Assembly (NCBI GenBank): GCA_950295325.1
Contig: OX485805.1
Coordinates: 3,846,501 to 3,910,500, forward strand
DNA from: Polytrichum commune
Lineage: Eukaryota > Streptophyta > Polytrichopsida > Polytrichales > Polytrichaceae
Reading direction: 5' to 3'
Length of the DNA stretch: 64,000 nt
A model generated the notes under the pieces. That model saw nothing but the letters and a program-made list of their open reading frames with translations, was not told where the DNA came from and searched no databases. Shown here piece after piece: positions 24,655-38,100 of this stretch. Within the stretch, counting starts at the first letter, position 1, and each line of letters opens with the position of its first letter. The position numbers and the translations under genes are program-made.

Positions 24655-24985
24655 TTGCATTGTTCAATTTCATCAATTTTTGTTCAATATTATTAATTTT
24701 TTACAATTTTATTGATATTTTCAAATTTCAAAATGTTATTTTTATTCATTTATTGAGTTATTGAGTTTTATAAATTATATTGGAATTTGTAACTTTGCTT
24801 AATTTTTAGTGAGAACATTCATTTTAATTTAATATTTCTATTTTCTATTATATTTCTATTATACTTAAATATTGATTGATATAATATTACATTTCATTAA
24901 ATATAATTTAATGATCTAAAATTAGTCATTTTAATTTGTATTTCTTGTTTTCTCATACAAAATTTTTCCCACGCTCAATATTAAC
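24655..24985. other. very AT-rich low-complexity tract
   Basis: Almost only A and T, with repeated TCAATTT, ATTAATTTTT and ATTTCTATTATA-like runs, starting directly after the LINE stop codon. It could include the LINE's 3' untranslated tail. No gene. Confidence 0.6.
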
Positions 24986-27900
24986 TATTCTATAAATCTC
25001 AAATTAAGATGTAGTAGGTGAGTTTGTTTCTGGAAGAAGAGATCCTAGCAAGTAACTTACATAGCCAATAACAATTCCATACAAAATTCATGTGTGCATG
25101 CACAACATGATGCATACATGGCATGGTACAATATGATTTCGTACGGAATTTAATTTACATGAAGCTATCACCTATTCAAATTGTCAATGGTTTTATATGA
25201 AGAGCAAAGCTTCCTTATGGGGAAGAAACATATAAATAAAAATTGTCAACAATTTCTATAAAGAGGAAAGGTTTCTTACACATGTTGTTGCTAGAGAGTT
25301 ACATATTTCCTTTATCAACAACTTTACTTCAACTTTTATTGCTATCTTTCATCCCAAAAATATTATTGTCAAGTTATGTAATAATAAAACCTAGATATCA
25401 ACACAAGGGAGAGCCAAGGAACCAATAAAAACACATGCATGTACAAAACTCAACAATGTTTAAAGGGAGCACAAGTGAGATGCCACACTTGCTTATAGTG
25501 TTTCCACATAATATAGTTAATTAAATTATAAAATCAAGAATTCAACAAATGGGTAGATTAAAAAACTAATTTAAAGTAAGTTAGACATTCATCCAAGTCA
25601 TTCCTATAATTCATGAATGGTTTTTTTAAATTTCATCTATGGCGACTACGATTAACCTAAACACTTCCCTTAACCAACATTCCTTACCTTGAAGTTTGTC
25701 TTTTACTTCTATGTTAGGATTTTGCTTTGTGCGAGAGCTATACATAGTGGTCTCTGTGAGAGACCATGTCACTAGCATTATTGTGATTTTAGGCACTCTT
25801 TGAATGTGATTTCTTTGTTTTTTGGACACTCAACGAAATTAGTTTCCCATAAATTTAGGCACCTTCAAAATAAATTATTTTTTGCACAAGTTGCTAGAGA
25901 GCTACGATATAGTGCCCACCCCAGGAGGGGTTAGTAGTCCTGCACCACTAATATTATGTCCAATGGACATAACACCAAGGGTGAGTTGAACATGCATCTC
26001 AATCACGCCGATCCTAGTAAGGTCAGTGTTTCTTCTCTTCTTTATTTGTCATGGTGCACTACACAATGGATTTGTCTTATGTGCAAATTGAGCTTAATAT
26101 ATGCCTTCACAGGGGGAAAAAAAAGTTTTGAAAACCAGTAACATATGCTTTGTGTCCACTGTACCTTTCATTTTAGGTGGTTATAAGAAGGTACGAGCCA
26201 AAAACATGTGCCACCAATGTCTATTACAACCATGCATGAAACTAAGTTACAGGGGAATAAAAAGGGAACTTAATAAATTGATTATCCCAATTAGTGTGTG
26301 TGGTACTAATTCCCGAATCATGCACTCTTTTGTCAAGTCTCAAAATTAGCGAGGGCTGGAATTTGTATTGAGTGATACTAAGTCCATGAATACATGCTCG
26401 TTTACCGTACATTTCAAGAACATTAGTGCATGCTATGAGGTGTTTGTAGAGTGATAAAAAATATATAAGAGAAGAAGAAGGAAAAAAAAAATGCAAACAC
26501 ATGCTTGTCAATGAACAATACCAGGATGAATAGTGTTGGTACATTTAATGAATGGTGTTGAGATGAGTAGTATTTTCAATAAATAATGTCAATATGAACA
26601 TTGCTGCCTATATCTTTTGGTGGCACTAATTTCATAGTGTGAAGAAATTTAAGATCACCGTCCGTCACATGCACTATAAGCCCTCGTTCATTGTTTGGGA
26701 TAATCGATGTAGTGGCATGGTGGGGCTTGTGAGTCTTACATTTGGCACCACGTTTCTATTGTCGAATAACATGACCACTCACAAGCATCCTATAGGGCCC
26801 AAGCTCATCTTGCACTCAAGATAGGTCCAAGGGAATGCTTTGGGTTGTCAAACGTCTCTAGAAGAGAGTAAAGCATGGGTGCGGTGATTACGGTGGTAAG
26901 AAAATTTCAACACATTCTCTATTATTTCAAATGTGTGGGAAAACATCAAAGAACATGATCCACACATGTGGTTTTCTTGGGGCCATGTTTTGACTTGGCA
27001 AAGGAAGTCATGTATTTTTTAATAAAAGATGGGCAAGTTTTAAATACATTCAATTCTAATGCTATGTAATGCATCTTTTGCAATGATCTCTTTCTTCATA
27101 TGTGTCCAAATTGGTTTCCTTAAGATAATAGTTAGGTGAAATTGCTATGAGATTAGATGGGGCTATAGTTGGTAATAGAAATAACTTACATCTAAGCCGC
27201 TAAATAAGTAATTGAAGTTTTAGATGTGTTAGGGAACATACATGAAAGCCATAGGTACACTTGAAAGGTAAGTGAGGGAATATAGGACATGTATGAAAAA
27301 GATGAGGGAAATTGATGAATGATGAATTTCAGCTTGTGTGAATCAGCTTGGGGGACATATTAATGTACAAACGAGGTCAAAATCTCTTGAGTTCAACAAA
27401 GATACTAGATGATGTTTGAGGTTTGACACATAAGAAATTTTCAATATACAAAACTAGCATTTTGTTGTTTATAAAGATATTTTAAAGCATGAAAAAGAAA
27501 TGCCATTTGCTTTAGAAATAATTGGTCAATAAGTTACAAATATGAACTCATCAATGCAATTTGGATTGAGTAACAGGGAGAAGTTTTTAGAGCAAAACAT
27601 GTGTGTGTTGGGGTGGGGGGAATATTACAAGAGGAGGAGGTTGACCACTACTCTTTCATGAAGCCAAAATTGGATGGGGAGGTGTAACTTATGCTGAAGT
27701 AAGGAGAGGATACATGTTGCAAACAATGTTTTCTTTTGAGGTCCCACAAGGGAATATACGGGAACCATACAAAGATTTGTAATATTATATCACAATGAGA
27801 ACTTGGTTGTTGAGGGGTAACTCAAATGAATGCATGGCGATCTCCCTTAGCTTAATTGGGGTCAAAGCCATGCAACAAACAAGACAAATCTAAGTCCATG

Positions 27901-28530
27901 TTAAGAGTGACAATACACTTACAAACCTTTAATTGAGCATATGTGATAAATTGTGTGTTGATGTAAAAAAGTTTGGTGAGTAATATAATGTTATCATATG
28001 ACACCTGATTAATGTTGGTATTCATGGATTACAACATGACTTCCATATAGAGATTTAGGACACCGATTCATATCAAAGCAATTTGAGTATGTTTTTCTAT
28101 TTACAACATTGGGTTAGTTGTAGGAACATGGGAAAATGGTCATAGTTATGGGTATGTGATGTATTTGTTTAGAGATGAAATTGGAGGGGGGGATTTTAAT
28201 AATAACCTTCATCGAATTTTCTAGGGATATATTGGTAGCCATCATTCGTAAAGGATGTGGTGTTTGTAGGGCTTTGGGCATGTCTCATATTTGAGATTAA
28301 TCCATATAAATAATAAATAAAAAACTAACATCAAGAAATTCGACATGAATTTGAGCCCATTGGCTTGACCTTGCTTATAGGTCCCTTGGTGGAGAGGTTA
28401 AGTGCAATCCAAAATTGTCTTAAAGAGTGTGTATGTGATCACGAGGATTCCCATGAAGTGGCCTTGCAAAAAGATATCCTCATGGAGGTCTTCAACTATA
28501 AGCGGGTAGGAAAGGAATTGACTATGGGAT
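24986..28530. other. gene-poor interval
   Basis: AT-rich DNA with broken translations. I found no domain, RNA gene or clear terminal repeats. A short frame near 28365-28547 looks somewhat protein-like but has no recognisable relative. Confidence 0.45.
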
Positions 28531-28533
28531 TGA

Positions 28534-28615
28534 ATAGCAGCTATTAAATGCAGATAAGCATGGGATAGCAGCTATTAAATGCAGATAAGCATGGGATAGC
28601 ATCTATATGCAAATT
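28534..28615. repeat. 31-bp tandem repeat, about 2.6 copies
   Basis: The unit begins ATAGCAGCTATTAAATGCAG and ends ATAAGCATGGG. Two copies are identical (28534-28564 and 28565-28595), followed by a partial, diverged third. Confidence 0.9.
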
Positions 28616-29885
28616 AAAGAAACCGTGTTAAGGGGCTTGTTGCATGTTTAAAGATGTTGAAAGTAGGGGAAGTGGTCCATGGACCAAAGTGGCAACCTTA
28701 AGATTTGCAGTTGGTCTTGAAATACTCTTTGAGATCACATGTGTAATTCTCTTGAAGCCTATATGAAAATGTGCAATACACTGAACTTTCAAATATACAC
28801 TTAGATTTGATTCACTGGTGCATGAGGTGTGTGTCTGGGTGCAAATGCTTCAACTATACTCAATTTTGGGTGTCACAGTTACTAGCAACCCTTACAATTG
28901 TGAATAATACAGAAAACTTTATCCACTTTTCCATTCTCTTTTTTGGAATTTGCAAGTTGTGGTTACATGTTGAGGTCACTTCACTTTATGCTCTCTTGGT
29001 ATAAATAGAGATTATGCCCATCCAAATCTATCTCAATCACTGCCATATAACCCAGCCCAGACTTGCAGGCCCAACTGAGGCTTGTACAGGATTACTTTCA
29101 GCTGAAGTTTCCTGCAGTACTGATTACTTGGTAGACATTATTAGTTCACCTTTCTTAGATCTCAAGAATGTGTATAAAACAAATTAGGAAAATAATTGGC
29201 CAGGATAAAAAAACATCAAAAGAAACTTGAAGCATTTCAAACTCTGGAAGTAATTTGACTAATCCATAATATGGCCAAAGACGATCTGGCTCCGCCCTGT
29301 ACCAATATATGTTCTCTTACTGTGTACGTTTTCTGACTTGATTGGCATCGGCACGTTTCCTGATGATGCAGCATGTTTCCCCTAATTTATCAATCAATAG
29401 AAGTCTGAAAAGGTACAGAAGATGAAAAGTAAATGACCAGATAATCACCTAAGAATGATAAGATGCTACAAGGTCCCCTAAAAAATCTCAATTAATCTCC
29501 AGATTGGATGATTATACATTCTGCATCTTATAAGCTAAATTTCAAGCATCTGCAACCATAAACCAAGTCATGCAGTAATGTGGAACCTAAACCCAGATAG
29601 TTGGGCCACAAATTGCTGCATGCACCCATCTTTAGTAAGTCTGAACATTGATACATGCTCCAGTCAGTTCTAACAGTAGGACTCATTGCACTAGTTGAGC
29701 ATGTTGATTGCATTCATCCCAGCCTCACTAATTTCAACTCATTTTGGTGCAAAAAACCCCATCATGAACCATAAACTGTATCTCTTTGGGAACAAAAGCT
29801 TGGTGTTCCAACTTTAGAATAGCAGGAATCAACTTGTAGTGCAGGTGAATTTCATGATCACAGGTATGCAGCTCCTGGATGGTTT

Positions 29886-32732
29886 TCACTTGCGTGGAGC
29901 TGCCCAACATAACCCACAAAAATCAGGTGATTTAGAAACTGTGAATACCAAGTAGAACCTCACTGACACAAACTTTGTGTATTTTAAAATTTTAAAAACA
30001 CTAACAAAGGTTGGTTAGCTCCTGTATATGACTACATTTGATATCATTTGAAATAGGTGCACAAGACACAAAAGCCATTATTCTAAGCAGACAGCAGTAT
30101 AAAATGTTACCAAACCTTTAGTGACAGAATATTTACCTCCTCCTATTGTAGCCTCTGGTAACCTCTCTATTGAATATTGGTGCTGTGAAATGAACATGAT
30201 TGGAACACCAGGAATCTGCAACAGGAAGGCATGCCATTAGCACCCATGTTCTTTTGAAAATATGAAGTACCAATTCTTCAAAGGATTACAAATCTCCAAG
30301 ATAATAATCAATGACATATCTACCAAGTGGTCAACCACAATGGGCCTAACGGGCAAGCTATACTTTCATCCTCCGCTACCTGAGCAATTATCTCTCAACC
30401 CCAGGAGCACCTGCTAAACCAGAAAGGGACCACTTGGCAACACTTCAGCTTTGTCAAGTAACATTATGGATTTCAAATGGATTTTGAAGAGATCTTGTCA
30501 AGACACAGAATGAATTTTTAGAAATCTTGACACCTTGGAATTGATAAGAATAAGGTAATAATCAAGGCTTTGATTAACTACCTTACGAATTCGACGTTTT
30601 AAATCTCGATCACATGTGGCCACTATGTAGCACTTGTGCTGCCAGGAAAATGACAACCTTGTTCAGTACCACTGATACAGGAACCAAACACATAAAAAGT
30701 CAAGAGAATATGCACTCAGAACAAAAAAAGAATCAGGGCATATATGCTCGAATTGCACAAAACGCCTAGCACATGGAATAGTAGGGACATAATTTACCAT
30801 TTGAACTCGTTGAACAAGGCAATCATCAGCATATGTGCCCTTGTGAGTGCAAGGCAACCTTTCAAACCGTGGATCCTTTGCAACCCTGCCATCCAATCCC
30901 AGTAAGTATCTTTGGAAATTTGTTGAAAGACTTGTCCACCTACCAACAACACAAAATACTATTCTGGTGACAGATTAGAACCAGGAAAAGAATATACAGT
31001 GATAAGTTGTTTCTATTTATGGCAATAAGCATTTTGCTTCCAGAACTGACATTGCGCTTGAGAGCAGCTGCTTGGCAACATGTCGTTCTGTATATTCTCA
31101 GGAGATTCAGATGGGACTAAGTAGATAGCAGTGACGAAGACCATTTCAATTGTGAATCTGCCCACTTTCCTCTCTGCTCTTCTCTTGATTATAAGGTAGA
31201 CAAGATGCAAGAACTCTAGGTAACACGTCCGTCAATGTGATGACCAGTTGAGGGCTAGAAATACCTGAGAGCAACTCGATATTTCTGACCCAACTTCTCC
31301 AACTCAGCCATCACACAATCAGTTATACAAGGTGTACCTGCATACAGAACAGTTGGCAGACCCTCAATCCAGTATCATTCCCATCACAACCAAGACCAGC
31401 ATCTAATATCATATCTTAGCATATTCAAAAGTGTTGCTGGAAATGATACCATCCAAAAGACTTTAACCTAAGTTCACTACCAAAGAAACAGTTGGATGCT
31501 ACTTACATTTTGCGTACAAACAGTCCATCATGGCCTTCTCCAAATCCAACTGCAGACCATTTCACACCAAAAATGTCAAGTTGTAGCCAGGAACCACCAA
31601 CTGCATGACACAACCTAAAAAAGGGGTGGAAAACAAACATTCACCAAGGCATAGCATCCTTGCTAAAGACAGAGCTTATGCCCTTGGAGACAAACAGTAT
31701 GCCAGTCATTCACAGCTGGGGACAGGATAACAATGCACTTGGATGTAGATCAGTCCAACGCTGAACGTCATACCTTATTTTGTATGGAGAAGTTGATGAA
31801 ATTAGTGTCTACCAAAACTTGGTACGGTGGCCCAAGTGCAGTATTATGTTTGAAAAAGAGTGCAGCTGATACGTTGGGTCTGAATCCGAACATTCATAGT
31901 TCAGGTTAGTAAGTTTGAACCCAGGAGGAAAGGAAAGAGAGAGAAAGTCATCATCATAAACTTTCATTGAAGTAATTTTCTGATCATACACCCATGTATA
32001 AAACATAGAGAACACTTTCAACAGGAAAGTATGAGGAAGGGGGAAGAAAGGTCGTTGAATTCATTGCACAGGCTTTTCCACTTCAGTACACACATAAACT
32101 TGGAGAGAAAACCAATCCTCCTGAGCGAGCATCATTAATTAATGGATGGATTTTCTGTTGCGGCATTCAGTGCTGAGGATGGAAAATAAGTATGAAATTG
32201 CTCACAATCACCATGAATGCAGGAAACAACTCAGAAATGATTTTGCAAGTCTAGGATGACTCATGCCTGAGCTTTTAGGAAGCATTTCAAAGCACATGAT
32301 GTACTCCAATCAAAACATTAGGGTTATACCACAAGAGTTTGTCCATGTATTCGAGAGAATGAGACGCTTACATGTTTCTAGGTAGGTCCTCTTTGCTTTT
32401 ATCCTTCTTATTTGGATTCAGCACCTCGTCCTTGTACCTGACCACGTATACAGAGACCACACCATCAGACTTCAATCCACGTAGCTCACTGACGAACAAT
32501 TGCAAGCTTAGCTCCCGGAGGCAGGTGATAATCTGAAACTGAGATGCAAATTCATCACCAAGGGAAATCTGCTCATCATGTGAAGATTTTTCAGCCCATA
32601 CACAATGCGCATTGGGCAAGGGGGTTCGTAGAAGAGAAGGGAAATTGAAAACTTCACATACGTCTTAACGGCCTTCGGAGTGAGCATCCGCTTCACTTGC
32701 GCGAACTTACGCGTTTTCTTGGCCTTGCCCAT
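29886..32732 (-). CDS. FCF1: FCF1/UTP24 PIN-domain endonuclease of the small-subunit processome, 9 exons, 198 aa
   Basis: Exons are 32732-32662, 32437-32372, 31879-31774, 31549-31507, 31337-31265, 30885-30798, 30638-30582, 30215-30137 and 29899-29886. They total 597 nt with all splice sites GT..AG and phases matching. FCF1 acts in the nucleolus in the U3 snoRNP and cleaves pre-rRNA at the 5' end of 18S rRNA. The start [20 protein letters not shown] is the basic N-terminal tail. The PIN domain shows acidic active-site residues in [28 protein letters not shown] and [10 protein letters not shown]. The end, [17 protein letters not shown], is the family's ending, with the last five codons in a 14-nt exon. 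The length equals that of plant orthologues (about 196 aa). The tiny final exon and the phase-2 GTATGT donor of exon 1 were chosen because only they restore the conserved protein. It appears intact. Confidence 0.95.
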
Positions 32733-32870
32733 GTCTCCAAAATTCTTCTCCTCCTTGGTATATCGTCGAACCTCCTGTGTGACAGATTAAGAATTGCAAA
32801 ATTCACGCCACAGAACGAAGCGCGACTACGCACGCAGCATTCACCAGAAAACCTCGCCAGGGCAGAGTTG

Positions 32871-32888
32871 AGGTTTAGGGTTTAGGGG
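32871..32888 (-). promoter_or_regulatory. telo-box in the FCF1 5' region
   Basis: On the minus strand the sequence contains CCCCTAAACCCTAAACCT, about 140 bases upstream of the FCF1 start codon. AAACCCTAA telo-boxes are common in plant promoters of ribosomal-protein and ribosome-biogenesis genes, which fits FCF1. Direct activity is inferred only. Confidence 0.6.
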
Positions 32889-32899
32889 AGGGAAATGAA

Positions 32900-35134
32900 T
32901 GAATGAAGATATGGATGAGGATATTCATCGGATATGTTTTTCATCTCAACAGAGTGTCCTACCTTGATATTATGTACTTGTGGGCAAGGTCTTGACCGTC
33001 ATTAAAAGGCAAAGGGGAGTGACCTTAACTTATTATTTTATTTTATTTTCAATTCGCTATTATTTATTTATTGACTTTGTCCCAAATTTGGTATAGAGGC
33101 ATTTGTGGGAACACCATTTGAGCAAGTATAGGGAGTGCAGAATGAAATTTAGGGTGGATGCAAAAGAACAAAGTGCATAGTAGAATAGGAGGTGAATTAT
33201 AGACCCAGAGTATAGAGGTATCGAATAGGACAAAGCCTCTCATAGCAAAGTTGCTTGTTTATTTAAGGATGTTGTAGTCTAAATTTTGCACTTTTGATTT
33301 CAATCCTAGACCCACATCTCCCCTAGGGGGATTTATTTATAGGGATTACAAGTGGTTCATGGGGTTGTTGTGTTTTGATGGTGGGCCTTGTTCATGCCTT
33401 TGCAATGAAGACATTTGGCACAATTAATGTTGGGGGCACTACACGTGGTCATCAACAGGTATGAGAGGGAATTAGTGTGACATACTAGGTATAAGAAGTG
33501 GGATCACTAAGTAGTCGCATTTGGTATACATAATCTAACTTATATTCCATGATGCATTTTAGATGTAAGTTGAAAACCTGGGCTTCCGGGGGATAAAAAG
33601 AGTGCTTAGGAGAGTATCACAAAACAAAAGCGACGGGTTGCTCGCAAAGTTATTTTCTATCTACCAAGTATTATGAGTGAGTGAAGTCATAGCAGAGTTT
33701 TGTGTGGTTTGGACTGATTTATTAAACTAGTTGCTAGACATCAATAGTGTGATTACGCTATGATTTGATCAAACATTGGTGCTATTCACTAAATTTCACA
33801 AAAAATCAAAACATTAATAATATTATGACTTAAATAAAATAGAGTATTATTTTATCATATAAATTTCAATGGTACAAGAAGGTAACTTTTGATTATTAAT
33901 GTAAAAACAATTACTAAAGCTCGCCAAATCAACAACTTCATGGATGATATGATCTAACAAATTTTGTGAGGCAAAGACAATTCATAAGAAATTATATGTA
34001 ACTTGTGTCGCACAACATATAAAAAAGGGTGTAGGTGGTTAGGGTCACCTATGTTGTGGGGCGAATTATGGACAAACTAATTATCCATTCCCTAGTTGAC
34101 ATGTTAGTGGGTGAGGGGAGCCGATGTGTGTTATAAATGGTCACTCCATTGCAATCTTCACCCATAACCACCCATGGGTTCCTACAATTTAAAACTGGGC
34201 AGCGAAACCGGAATTTTAGAAATAAAAAATAAAAATCGTTCAATTTTGGTTTGCAAGTTTCAAGATACGTTAGGCATTTATCGTCTATATTTTGGCGTAC
34301 ACGAACACTCCAATAAAAAAAAGTCACTAATGTAAACATCCCAAAATTAAATATTAAAACCCTCGTGAAAGAACATACACCAAAATGTCATTAAATATCT
34401 TGCACACCTAGTTTTAAACAAAAGAAAACTCGTCAACAAACAAACACGTGTCCAACTCCTGCACTCCCCCCAATGAACCTGTTCTACTACCAGACTCCAC
34501 CTCCCAAAGGAGGCATAATACCTTATGTGGCATCATGGTTAGCTGTGATCAACATAAGGCTAATGGGCTCACATTCATGCCAGTGTCTGGATACGGAAGT
34601 TACTTGTTATTTAGGGTTTGGCGTTTCAAAAATTTGTATTGTGAGAGCATGCCCAATTCATAGAGGGTGCAAATTTCATACCTTAGACTATAGTTACTCC
34701 GAAGTGGGTGGCTTTTCTCGTCAAGAAAGCATGCAACTAATAAGGGTGGGGGCAAGGAACGGTGGTTACAAATTTCATAAGTCCACATTTTGGTAATGGG
34801 TTTAACGTGTGAAATGAGCTTGATACAATTATTGCCTGATGTAAAACTAGGGCTTCACTATGTATCTCTAAGACTAGAGGCCCCCACAATGGGGGTAATA
34901 TATAAATAAAAATTACATCGGTTCTTTTCATTTGTACCAACGCAAATGGGAGCCCGTTCTTCCTTAACCTGCACCTGTTTTATCATGTGACATGGTAGGC
35001 GTGCTTCTGACCTTCATGGGGGTGCTGATAGTTCCAAGCGTAAAGGGTTTAACTATGCTTTTGCCTAGTAATAAATGACCATTACTTCAAGCCACTTAAG
35101 TCACTCTAAAGGCATGGAGGGAGAGCTAGATGAC
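32900..35134. other. gene-poor interval
   Basis: FCF1 upstream flank, then AT-rich DNA. No coding frame, RNA gene or clear repeat was recognised. Confidence 0.5.
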
Positions 35135-35147
35135 TTATGACCAAGGA
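35135..35147. repeat. target-site duplication of the LINE, left copy
   Basis: TTATGACCAAGGA is identical to 39472-39484, at the point where the LINE's reverse transcriptase frame is cut off. Confidence 0.9.
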
Positions 35148-38100
35148 AGAAGAACTCCAGTCCCTCTCAGGGGCCGGAGTGAATAAAGTGTCTGTTCGTA
35201 GGACATCCGTGGCCAAGCCCCAGGGCATTGGCGTTGGATGTAATACTACTTCACCCGTTAAGGGAGTAGACACTATTTTAGTAACTGGTGATGATACCAG
35301 TAAACCAAAAGGCGGGGTGTGCAGTAATTTAGGTGGGATTTTGTAAACCGGTGATGGGTTGTCTGTTTTCTATCCGTCATTTATGGATCAATATGGTGTG
35401 TGCGTATTGTATGGCGATAATATTTATTTGTTTGAATGTACTTCTTATTTGTGATGTGGGGAGTTTAAGCTTCGTGGCTAGTTCATTCATCGAGGGGATG
35501 TGAGTGGTAGCTCTGGCACCTGATGCTAATACAATAAGTGGGGCTACGTTCCAACCGCGTGCAATTATATCGTTGATGAGTGGTTGATATTTTGTTATTT
35601 TCATGGTCGTCGTTTCAGTAGAGAATCGATCAGTACAGTATGTGAATTCAATGAATTGTATAGTAGTTACCGGTGTAGGTGCGTCTGGTGGAGGGGAGTT
35701 GTATGGGTGGCCTAAGATGCATAGTATATCTGGTTTGAGCCTAGCGTTGCAATGGCAGCGCGGGGTGTGACATGTGCATGGTAGTAACCATGTTGGTACA
35801 ATATTTTCGGGGGGTAAGTCATTGCATATGCCTGCGTTCATAAGTATGTAATTTCTTGATACTTGGTTGGAGACTAAAAGTTTGCGTATTTCCCATACCG
35901 CTTTATTATGTCTATTGGTTATGAGCGCGTGGATGTGTTGTTGTTTGCATTTTAGGAGTATATGTAGCCAAGTGTCTGCTTCTAACGAATTACAAATAGG
36001 ACATGTGTGGGATGGGTAGGCAGTTCGTCCAAAGAAGAGTTGTTTCCGAGCATGCCCCATGTATTGTCTGGTGCGGAATTTGATTAAGCATGTTTTTTGT
36101 TTGTCTGTGATAATTGGGTTGTTCCAAAAGTCATTGGATAATGGTTTGTCGATATCTTTGTTATCTATCCATTTGTGTAATTGGTGTGTTTGGGTTGCTA
36201 TAAGGGTTAAGTTGTATTTTTTGTCATATTTGATGATATATTTTCCAAGGTGGTGAATGGGGCCTTTGTCTGGCGTTTCGTGCATTGAGTGCCACCAACC
36301 CTTTTGGAGGTAGTACGGCGTGGGGTGGGCATATTCATATGGTGCTATGGCATCTCTATGGTCTAGTTCACATCCCAGTTTGGCTAATCTGTCCGCTTGC
36401 TCGTTACCACTTATATTCGTGTGGGCTTGGACTTTATGTATTGTGGTGGTTTGTGTACGGAATTGTAGCATCGTAATTATACGTTCGAGTATGGTCTTGT
36501 CGGGGTGACTGTTGTGGGAGGTTGGGTGTTTTGTTTGTGTGTTTAGGAGGTATAAAACATTAAGACATTTTGTAAAGATATGTGTTGGTTCATTGCGATA
36601 TGTAGTGGTGAGGAGGCATAGGGTGTGATGTATAGCCATCAATTATGCTCTGAGTATATTTTGTAAGCCAGGGAGTCTTTTTGCAATTTGAAGGTTCTTG
36701 AAGGGGTTATATATGCCGTATCCTGCTTTCTCGCGGCGCCAGTGTTCTTGTGTGAGGGCTTTGGGTGGTATAAATGAGCCATCGGTATAATAACAAAATT
36801 GCGGGGGGAATTTGGGGGTAGGCATATTGCATGGTTCGTGATTGGGGGAATGTGGTGACTTTGGGCCAGGGGTGGTGGGGGCGGATATGTGAGTTGAGAC
36901 CAGTTCTTACAACGGTTTACTGGGGTGTTTATTGGTGTAGGTGGTGCAGTCGTGTTGAATGATGTGGGTACGTGTAATGATGTTGCAATGTTGTGCATGT
37001 CACTTGCGTAGGGTGTAGGGCCAACGGATGTGGTTTTATGATGTATACATAATATCCGAACGTCACGACTTTCTGTTCGGGGTTCAATTTGTAGTTCTGG
37101 CGGGATGGTGGGTTCATCATATGTGATGGTGTCAGCTTTAAAGTGGGTGATCACGTGTGAGTCCGGGAAAGGACCGACGTAAGGGGTGAGGTTATGATTC
37201 CAATTTGGGTCAGTTGTTATAAGTATGGTAATTGTGTTTGGGTTATGGTGGGCGACAAGTCTTGCCCAGTGGAGGGCTTGTTGGGTGTCACTTTCGGTAT
37301 GGGGATGGGCATATCCATTGCCTGTCCATTTGTGTTGGAAAGCCGTACCTATTGACCCAAAGACTTTATCGCGGGAGAATGGGGAGGAAAATTGTCTGAG
37401 TTTGGTAGGACATGTAACTGGCGAGGAGAAATATGAGTGTGTGATGTGGAAGGAGTCAAGGAGATGTTCAAGGATGACACTAGGGAGCGTATATTGTGAA
37501 AATTTAAGGGGGTCATTTTTGGGCAGTCTATATTTGTATCGTTGGTATAGCCATACCACTTCTTGTTCGAATGATTGTGTGGGGGGTTCTAGGTTGTGGG
37601 GTTGGCTTAATGCATTGTGATATTGTTCCCATAACCATTTTAATCGTTGTTCGGGAATGGTAATTATGTGGCGGCCGTCACTGTCATAGATGTGTGATAC
37701 ACCATGTTGGCTGTGGATGGTATTTTGATTACATTCTATGTCATTGTTTGGGTTACATTCGTTGATGTGGATATGGCAGAGGGGTATGACTTGTGGTGGG
37801 GGGATGTATCTGGTGTCTCTGAGTTGGTCGGCATTGAAGTGTACTTGTAGTATGTTGGTGAAGTGTTGGTTTTGTTTGTGAATATAATAGTGTGTTAAAA
37901 GTAAAATGTTATGGGTTATGGTGGATTGGTTGTTCCATGGGAACAAATCTTTTTGGGGGAGCCATTTATTGTATATGGTTTCGTTTGGGAGTATCCATTG
38001 GCATAGGTAAGATGTGTAGTTTTTCGTAATTTGGTTTTTATCTTTGTAAGTATGGGGCCGATCATTTAGTATAGAGTGTATTGAATAGTGTATGTGGTTA

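Noticed and set aside
35137-35343. Plus-strand open frame of 69 codons with a similar translation at 22915
   Set aside because: It starts in the target duplication and lies in the minus-strand LINE's 3' untranslated end. The similarity is explained by two copies of that end.
37225-37620. 131-codon plus-strand frame
   Set aside because: Antisense shadow of the LINE's PCIF1-like region.
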